Origin: Thermoplasmata archaeon
GTDB lineage: Archaea > Thermoplasmatota > Thermoplasmata > Thermoplasmatales > Thermoplasmataceae
Direction of reading: 5' to 3'
NCBI GenBank assembly: GCA_021827885.1
Contig: JAKAUD010000087.1
Span: 1-11,703, forward strand
DNA length: 11,703 nucleotides
The position numbers and the translations under genes are program-made. The notes beneath the pieces are model-generated. The model searched no databases, was not told the origin of the DNA, and worked only from the letters and a program-made list of their open reading frames with translations. Shown here one piece after another: positions 7,214 through 11,703 of this stretch (positions are counted from its first letter, which is position 1; each line of letters starts with the position of its first letter).

Positions 7214-8188
7214 GTGAGTAGAAACAACATTTTAAATGATGGTCTTGTTTATGCATCTTATAAGGTTATAAAAGAGTTTGAAAATGTGAATTTAAAGCCA
7301 CCAAGTGGTCTTTATTTTAATAAGACTCTCTCATTTCTTAACTCTGAACTTAGAAGAGAAGGGATCGATATAGCTGTTCCACATTGTTGGTATAGATGGG
7401 GTGATGAGGTTGTTCGTTACTATATGCCTGGTGAGTTGCAGTGGACACATAAAGAAGACGCATATACAATAGTTGAATGGAATGGAAATATGCCAGCGAA
7501 CCCTGAAGACCACATTAAAATGCGCATCGACTCCATTGTCAAGGAATTGATGGAGGATTATGGGAAACCAGGAAGAATTCAAGATTTTGTGGATATCATA
7601 TATGAGGGAGCTCCGTTTGAATTTCAAAGAAAATATAAGGGAGTTCGAGACCTTTTCTATTCCTTACAGAATTCTCGTGCAATGGACCAACGGGAAAAAC
7701 AGAAGTTATTGTTACAGTCGCTTAAAGATGCCATGGAGTTTCTTCCATCTGATAAAATTTTCAAGGATGTAGTTGAGTTTGCACCAAAATATCTTAGATT
7801 AATGGAATACTGCTTGAATTATAGACAAATTGATCTGGTGAAGCTTAACGAAATCTCCGAAGAGTTTTGGTTTTGGTTCTGCTATTATCTCAGAACACAT
7901 CCAAAGGCACATGAGAACATCGATTCGGATACTATTACGTATTGGAAAGGGGAATTGGATTATCAAAAATCAAATTTCACAGGCTACTTTCGGGATCACG
8001 CGTTGGGATTTTCTCGTTTAATACCAGAAATAGCTATTGATAATGAGATCGGATTCTATGTTAGGGAAGCTATTAGGGAGGATAATGAATTCGAGGCAGT
8101 CTTTTCTGAATTTGTCAGTGCTGTAAAAGGGTTGGATGAATTTCTGGCTGAAAACAAGAAAAGATATAAGTTTGGAGAAGCTAATTAG
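7214..8188 (+). CDS. Unrecognised protein, first gene of a two-gene cassette with a PIN nuclease
   Basis: I do not recognise this 324-residue protein with confidence. It starts at GTG 7214, preceded by AGGGGG seven bases upstream. An ATG at 7212 is out of frame and hits a stop at once. It looks soluble: no signal or membrane segment, charged, mostly helical in appearance. The N-terminal part (about 30-75) has LYFNKTLSFLNSEL, then PHCWYRWGDEVVRYY, loosely recalling the KLLYF...W.YGPV pattern of Panacea-type antitoxin domains; this is only a weak visual resemblance. The C-terminal half contains FWFWFCYYLR and a charged end. The PIN gene follows 36 bases later in the same reading frame. Arginine is AGG in only 2 of 19 cases and CGN in 7, unlike nrdB (AGG 14 of 21), which points to recent transfer. 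An antitoxin-like partner of the PIN protein is one hypothesis. Confidence 0.75.
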   Translation: MSRNNILNDGLVYASYKVIKEFENVNLKPPSGLYFNKTLSFLNSELRREGIDIAVPHCWYRWGDEVVRYYMPGELQWTHKEDAYTIVEWNGNMPANPEDHIKMRIDSIVKELMEDYGKPGRIQDFVDIIYEGAPFEFQRKYKGVRDLFYSLQNSRAMDQREKQKLLLQSLKDAMEFLPSDKIFKDVVEFAPKYLRLMEYCLNYRQIDLVKLNEISEEFWFWFCYYLRTHPKAHENIDSDTITYWKGELDYQKSNFTGYFRDHALGFSRLIPEIAIDNEIGFYVREAIREDNEFEAVFSEFVSAVKGLDEFLAENKKRYKFGEAN

Positions 8189-8224
8189 GATGAAAAACAC
8201 AGGATTCTCGTAGCGTGGTTCAAT

Positions 8225-8626
8225 TTGACGTCGGAACCAATAGTTATTGACAGCTGTGTCTTTTCAAAAAGTACTGATTTCATTTATTGGCTAAAAAACT
8301 ATCACAGTAAAAAAATTATCTCATCAATTACGTATGCCGAGTTGCAGATGTATTTTATTGGACATAAGCATAAGGAACCATCATTTTTTGATAATTTACT
8401 TAGGAAAAGCAAGATAGAAATAGAGTGGTTTCGGGCTGAAGAAGGACTGCGTACGGCTCTAACGGGAATAAAGTTAGGTTCGTTTGCTGAAAACTTCCGT
8501 GATTTAATGATAGGATCCCATGCTTCAATCGCCCCTTGGATAGTTGTGACGAATAACATCAAAGATTTGGATTTTCTTGGAGATAGAGTGAGACTTCCTG
8601 ATGAATTCAAAAGAGATAATGACTAA
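8225..8626 (+). CDS. PIN-domain ribonuclease, VapC-like
   Basis: PIN domains are small metal-dependent RNases, often toxins that cut tRNA, rRNA or mRNA. This protein of 133 residues is the usual size. The acidic set is visible: D9 in IVIDSCVF after the first strand, E39 in ITYAELQMY, D93 in FRDLMIGSHA, and the last-strand TNNIKDLDF with N110, D114 and D116 as candidates for the fourth position. The start is TTG 8225, with GTGG a few bases upstream; no ATG fits, and PIN domains usually start just before the first strand as here. It is in the same frame as the preceding gene, separated from it by one TAG and 36 open bases. Unlike classical VapBC pairs, the partner upstream is large (324 residues), not a small DNA-binding antitoxin. 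Codon use matches its partner, not the neighbouring operon. Confidence 0.75.
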   Translation: MTSEPIVIDSCVFSKSTDFIYWLKNYHSKKIISSITYAELQMYFIGHKHKEPSFFDNLLRKSKIEIEWFRAEEGLRTALTGIKLGSFAENFRDLMIGSHASIAPWIVVTNNIKDLDFLGDRVRLPDEFKRDND

Positions 8627-8650
8627 TAAATATATCATAAGCATGTGTAC

Positions 8651-8662
8651 CAGAAGCTTCTG
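8651..8662. repeat. 12-base perfect palindrome between facing genes
   Basis: CAGAAGCTTCTG is a perfect palindrome in the 74-base gap between the PIN gene and the thermopsin gene, which end facing each other. Both messages would carry it near their 3' ends. It has no loop, so it is a poor hairpin, and no strong T-run follows. Its role is unknown. Confidence 0.3.
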
Positions 8663-8700
8663 CATATTTTCAAAAACTTCATTGTTCAAAGCATAGCCAT

Positions 8701-10581
8701 TCACTTCTTTCTCTTATAGTATAAGGCAACGGAAACGATTCCAGCAATCAGGATTATTGGAAGGATATAGCCTAATAATTTATCTTCTGCAGTAAATGAC
8801 GAATTAACCTTTACAAATGATACATTCACGGTAATATTATCTCCTAATATTGAAATAGATCCGCTGCTGTTTGAAATTGCACTATATCCATTATTGCTAC
8901 TGGCAGAAAAATTGTAAGTACCATTTGGAAGCTGGAAAGTAATATTGTTTGGATAGATTCCATTTCTGCTGGACACATTATATATATTTACCGACCATGT
9001 TATCCCCGGATTCAGGTTAGAGGCATGGAAGGTCACATTAAATAGTGTTTCATTAAAAAATATCTCAACGTCACTTGCGGCACCACTGATCGTTATATTT
9101 CCAAAACCGTTACCTATTCTAATAAGTGGATCATTTGTTCCCACAATGTAACTATATGTTCCATTCTGTGTAACGATGCCAATAGAAGAACCATTGGAAC
9201 TGTAATTTAACTTCGATACGTTTACCCACCATGAGAAATTTTTGGGCAATAAGCTTTTTCCGAAATTTCCTGTAAAAGACACACTGTAAAAGGTGGCTTT
9301 ATAACTCTGCCCCTTTCCTAATGAAATGCTGCCATTATAAACAATGCCGGACGAATTTCTGATGATCAGTGAATATTTATTCTGGCTATATGGAAGAGTA
9401 AGGTTCAACTCCCCATTTACAAAGGTTATGTTCATGTTGTCTATTGATGCCGTGCCATCGCTAAAGGGAAATTTAAGCTTAAGGAATGAAAGATTTGCCG
9501 AATTATATATCTGGTGGAGCGTCCCGCTGCCATTTGTCATTGTAGATCCAATGGTTCCATTGTTTACACTCGAGAATCCAGATCCATGAATATTGCAGAT
9601 CCCTTCCGCAGTGTTGCTTCCAAAATTGTAGGCATTTGGTATAAATTGATAATTATGTCCATTCCAGTATTGCAATTCCAGATTCACATCAGAAAGTGTG
9701 GCGCTTGTCTGGGACCCATTCCCCGGCCCACCCATTATTAACTCGGCATCGTAGAAGGTATACGTTGTTGGTTCGTAATTATGGCCATTTACCTCAAAAA
9801 CTGGTTTTCCATCCAAGCTATGTGCAAATGTGAAATTGGGGGTGTCATAGATTATCCAATGACTGCCTACATTATACATGAATGTAACGTCTGGGAATCC
9901 ATTTGGGAGAACAGTGGCATTCATCTCCATATTAAAACTGGTAGGGGTAATGATAGTGTAGAGATGTTTGGTTTGATAGTAATAAAAACCTGTAGTGGAA
10001 ACCTTTCCGTTTCCTGAGATCGATGAACTGCTCATTTTTGCATTCTTTGAAGACATATTCCAGACATTGTCTAAGAAGCAAATTTTGTCTGAGGAGGTAT
10101 TGAGAACTGCCACGTCCTGAACCCAATACACATACAGCGTGCCTGCGTTCTTAAACATGAGATTCAGGTTCAACTGGAAAGTCATATAGTGCGCAAGCCC
10201 CTTTGAAACAAGGCTTTGATTGAATGTCTGCAATTGATTTATCGAAACGGTTCCATCGAACGAGGTTGTATTGTATGAATAAGGAACCCCATTCGGGCCT
10301 ATACCAAAATCTGCAATTCCCATCGGGGCCGGTTCCTTGGTGTAAATCTCATTGGGATTCACGGAAGAATAATTATTGGCAGTCACCTGATTATTTTTAA
10401 CCGGGCTTGTTAATGCAATGTTCATTGCGGGCATGCTTGAAAAGGATGATCCTGGACTATCGTGTGTGGAAGGAGCGATTTGCAAAATGGAAACACTGAC
10501 CATCATCACAACACTGGCCAGGATAACTAACGACATCTTGAATTTGGAGAATTTTTCAGGATCTCTAACATTATGATTCAT
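8701..10581 (-). CDS. Thermopsin-family acid protease, membrane anchored, with C-terminal Ig-like repeats
   Basis: Thermopsins (peptidase family A5) are archaeal acid proteases that digest protein outside the cell. This one has 626 residues against about 340 in the Sulfolobus enzyme. Residues 14-36 are a hydrophobic signal/anchor. The thermopsin domain (about 80-370) shows EPAPMGIADFGI, YSYNTTSFDG, MTFQLNLNL, TLYVYWVQDVAVLNT and FLDNVWNMSS. Two tandem beta-sandwich repeats follow (about 425-510 and 510-590), each with a W-x-V-x-[IV] core and NGTY (QNGTYSY, PNGTYNF), known from other Thermoplasmatales surface proteins. A membrane helix at about 602-622 ends in KRKK, so the protein sits outside the membrane with a short cytoplasmic tail. 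Roughly thirty N-x-S/T sequons suggest heavy glycosylation. Catalytic residues of this family are not something I can assign from sequence. Substrate is inferred as environmental protein. Confidence 0.88.
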   Translation of the reverse strand: MNHNVRDPEKFSKFKMSLVILASVVMMVSVSILQIAPSTHDSPGSSFSSMPAMNIALTSPVKNNQVTANNYSSVNPNEIYTKEPAPMGIADFGIGPNGVPYSYNTTSFDGTVSINQLQTFNQSLVSKGLAHYMTFQLNLNLMFKNAGTLYVYWVQDVAVLNTSSDKICFLDNVWNMSSKNAKMSSSSISGNGKVSTTGFYYYQTKHLYTIITPTSFNMEMNATVLPNGFPDVTFMYNVGSHWIIYDTPNFTFAHSLDGKPVFEVNGHNYEPTTYTFYDAELIMGGPGNGSQTSATLSDVNLELQYWNGHNYQFIPNAYNFGSNTAEGICNIHGSGFSSVNNGTIGSTMTNGSGTLHQIYNSANLSFLKLKFPFSDGTASIDNMNITFVNGELNLTLPYSQNKYSLIIRNSSGIVYNGSISLGKGQSYKATFYSVSFTGNFGKSLLPKNFSWWVNVSKLNYSSNGSSIGIVTQNGTYSYIVGTNDPLIRIGNGFGNITISGAASDVEIFFNETLFNVTFHASNLNPGITWSVNIYNVSSRNGIYPNNITFQLPNGTYNFSASSNNGYSAISNSSGSISILGDNITVNVSFVKVNSSFTAEDKLLGYILPIILIAGIVSVALYYKRKK

Positions 10582-10606
10582 TTCTGAATACCATGAGTGG
10601 CTGATC

Positions 10607-10620
10607 GTTAAATAAAATTA
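10607..10620 (-). promoter_or_regulatory. Thermopsin promoter (TATA box)
   Basis: The minus strand reads TAATTTTATTTAAC here, with TTTTATTTA as TATA-like core centred about 33 bases before the thermopsin ATG (10581). This would give a leader of a few bases. No strong ribosome binding site is seen, consistent with a nearly leaderless message. Confidence 0.4.
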
Positions 10621-10730
10621 TTGTCACAGAATTTGGACATGGGCACGAGAAAAGTAATTTTATTTTTCTGTGATCCACGATTCTTTCTCTGCGTTGAAAC
10701 ATAATTTCACATGCAATTCATGGAGCTAAA

Positions 10731-10738
10731 TTTTATAT
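10731..10738 (+). promoter_or_regulatory. TATA box of the LURP-one-like gene (leaderless start)
   Basis: TTTTATAT is centred 28 bases before ATG 10763, so transcription should begin at or within a few bases of the start codon. There is no Shine-Dalgarno sequence before the ATG, which fits leaderless translation. Confidence 0.55.
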
Positions 10739-10762
10739 GCTCAAATTAGTACTCTTTTCAGT

Positions 10763-11359
10763 ATGACACAGCAAGCATATGACGCGATATTAAAAGCAGT
10801 TGAAAACAAGAACGAGATCTTGATGAAAAAGAAGATAATTGCCCTTGGAAAGCACTATAATGTTATGGACAAGGATAAGAATACCTTATGCTCAGTTCAT
10901 TTGAGTTTGTGGCAGAATATGGGCGGCGAGGGCATGAGCAGGTATGTGGGGAAATGGGCAGGAAGATCCATGAAATATACCTATCTAATAAAGGATGCAC
11001 AGGAAAATATTGGCCTTGAAGTTAGGAAATACAATGGATCATGGAAAACGGCCTTTGAGGTTGTTGAGCCTGACAGCAATGTCATTATGGGCAAAATCTG
11101 GTTAAAGAGGAGTTTCCTCATCGGCGGAATAAAAGCCAGGTGGATTAATAAGGAAAACGACAACCCCCTTATCACCGTAAAGGGAAACGTGATGAGAAGA
11201 AAATACAGAATGCTTTCACCAGATGGCAAGGAAATCGCAAAGGTTCGGCACAAAATTGTTGCGGTCAGGGATGTCTGGAAACTAGAAATAAAAGATACAA
11301 ATAAGGATCTCGAAGCGATAATATTTGCGGCGGTTCTGGACTTTGAAAAGGAAATGTGA
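10763..11359 (+). CDS. LURP-one-related / phospholipid-scramblase-like protein
   Basis: This 198-residue basic protein has the look of the LURP-one-related / Tubby-C-terminal-like beta-barrel family (also in YxjI and scramblases). After a short N-terminal helix it alternates short strands with turns: KKIIALGKHYNVMDKDKN, YTYLIKDAQENIGLEVRK, WKTAFEVVEPDSNVIMGKIW, NPLITVKGNVMRRKYRMLSPDGKEIAKVRHK, and WKLEIKD, ending in a hydrophobic helix (EAIIFAAVLDFEKE) that in this fold runs through the barrel. Paired phrases such as YRMLSPDGKEIAKV are typical of the family. There is no signal peptide. The start is supported by the TATA box 28 bases upstream. It diverges from the thermopsin gene across 181 bases, so the two may share control. 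Biochemical function of prokaryotic members is not settled; lipid binding is only a guess. The family call is from pattern memory. Confidence 0.65.
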   Translation: MTQQAYDAILKAVENKNEILMKKKIIALGKHYNVMDKDKNTLCSVHLSLWQNMGGEGMSRYVGKWAGRSMKYTYLIKDAQENIGLEVRKYNGSWKTAFEVVEPDSNVIMGKIWLKRSFLIGGIKARWINKENDNPLITVKGNVMRRKYRMLSPDGKEIAKVRHKIVAVRDVWKLEIKDTNKDLEAIIFAAVLDFEKEM

Positions 11360-11391
11360 AGGCGTCTTTTTCATAACACTATATCATCCCC

Positions 11392-11399
11392 TTTTTTTT
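11392..11399 (+). terminator. T-run terminator after the LURP-one-like gene
   Basis: Eight consecutive T bases follow CCCC about 33 bases after the stop codon (11357-11359); a shorter run (T5) lies at 11367-11371. Such U-tracts terminate archaeal transcription without a hairpin. The remaining stretch to 11566 is AT-rich and shows no convincing gene on either strand. Confidence 0.55.
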
Positions 11400-11566
11400 C
11401 AATTTTCCAAATTAAAATTTATTTTGCCAGCGAAACGTGTCTATTAAGTTATTCTAACAATGCATAATTGAGAAAATCCATTCAATGAATTTCCATTGGA
11501 TATATCTTTTCAAAGAACTCAGCTAAAGTCGGGAACATCCTGCTGTTTGCTTATAAGGGGAGGTTT

Positions 11567-11576
11567 TCAGTGATAT
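11567..11576. repeat. Direct repeat flanking the tRNA, left copy
   Basis: TCAGTGATAT abuts the 3' end of tRNA-Gly (it includes the discriminator base at 11576). An exact copy lies at 11654-11663 on the other side of the gene, five bases beyond its 5' end. Confidence 0.5.
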
Positions 11577-11648
11577 GCGGGTGCCGGGATTTGGACCCGA
11601 GGCACGAGCTTGGCAAGCTCGCGTGTTACCAGGCTACACCACACCCGC
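11576..11648 (-). tRNA. tRNA-Gly, anticodon GCC
   Basis: Read leftward from 11648 this folds as a full cloverleaf. The acceptor stem is GCGGGTG with CACCCGC (7 pairs). The D stem is GTGT with ACAC and holds the GG of the D loop. The anticodon stem is CGAGC with GCTCG around loop TTGCCAA, giving anticodon GCC for glycine codons GGC/GGT. The variable region is 4 bases. The T stem is TCGGG with CCCGG (one T-G wobble) around TCCAAAT. The discriminator is A (11576). CCA is not encoded, so it is added after transcription. There is no intron; length is 73. T-loop position 54-55 is TC rather than the bacterial TT, acceptable for archaea. Confidence 0.95.
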
Positions 11649-11653
11649 TTCCA

Positions 11654-11663
11654 TCAGTGATAT
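11654..11663. repeat. Direct repeat flanking the tRNA, right copy
   Basis: This is the second exact copy of TCAGTGATAT, lying in the 5' leader/promoter region of the leftward tRNA-Gly gene, 87 bases from the first copy. Confidence 0.5.
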
Positions 11664-11672
11664 AAATTATGT

Positions 11673-11680
11673 TTATAATT
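11673..11680 (-). promoter_or_regulatory. Probable TATA box of tRNA-Gly
   Basis: The minus strand reads AATTATAA, centred about 28 bases before the tRNA 5' end (11648), a distance that would start transcription just ahead of the mature tRNA. A second TATA-like tract (TTTATAT, about 11661-11667) is too close to the tRNA to serve. Confidence 0.4.
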
Positions 11681-11703
11681 TTACCGTTATTTCTATGGCG
11701 GTT

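Noticed and set aside
8190..8213. Seven-codon ORF (ATG 8190 to TAG 8213) between the cassette genes
   Set aside because: It is too short to support as a gene, is in another frame from both neighbours and has no distinguishing signal; it may at most help re-initiation.
11400..11566. Possible small gene or RNA between the LURP-one-like gene and tRNA-Gly
   Set aside because: AT-rich with stops in all frames and no convincing long hairpin; I see nothing supportable there.
1..11703. CRISPR arrays, insertion sequences or integrase genes
   Set aside because: No regularly spaced repeats, transposase motifs or terminal inverted repeats are visible, even around the apparently transferred cassette.

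Overview
The window looks like chromosomal DNA from a heterotrophic, acid-loving archaeon of the Thermoplasmatales type. This placement is inferred from four things: a membrane-anchored thermopsin (acid protease) with the surface-protein repeats common in that group; archaeal TATA boxes about 25-28 bases ahead of start codons, giving leaderless messages; U-run terminators; and a tRNA gene without an encoded CCA. I cannot name the species.

Layout, left to right. Bases 1-97 hold the first 32 codons of a leftward membrane protein that runs off the edge. A 291-base gap (98-388) carries promoter-like and palindromic DNA. It leads into a rightward nrdA-nrdB operon (389-4101) for an oxygen-dependent class I ribonucleotide reductase with two ATP cones on the large subunit. 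Five bases later, and facing it, ends a leftward two-gene operon (7021-4107): a succinate-semialdehyde-type dehydrogenase followed by a ThDP enzyme that generic annotation would call acetolactate synthase. Sequence and pairing suggest instead 2-oxoglutarate decarboxylase, so the pair would convert 2-oxoglutarate to succinate as in the cyanobacterial TCA bypass.

Bases 7214-8626 hold a rightward two-gene cassette: an unrecognised 324-residue protein and a PIN-domain nuclease. Its arginine codon use differs sharply from the flanking operon, which suggests horizontal gain. A toxin-antitoxin or defence role is plausible but unproven. Then come a leftward thermopsin (10581-8701), a divergent small LURP-one/scramblase-like protein (10763-11359), a T-run terminator, and a leftward tRNA-Gly(GCC) at 11576-11648 flanked by a short direct repeat.

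Functionally, the left two thirds is core metabolism (dNTP synthesis, TCA bypass). The right third is accessory: a transferred nuclease cassette, secreted proteolysis and an envelope-type protein.
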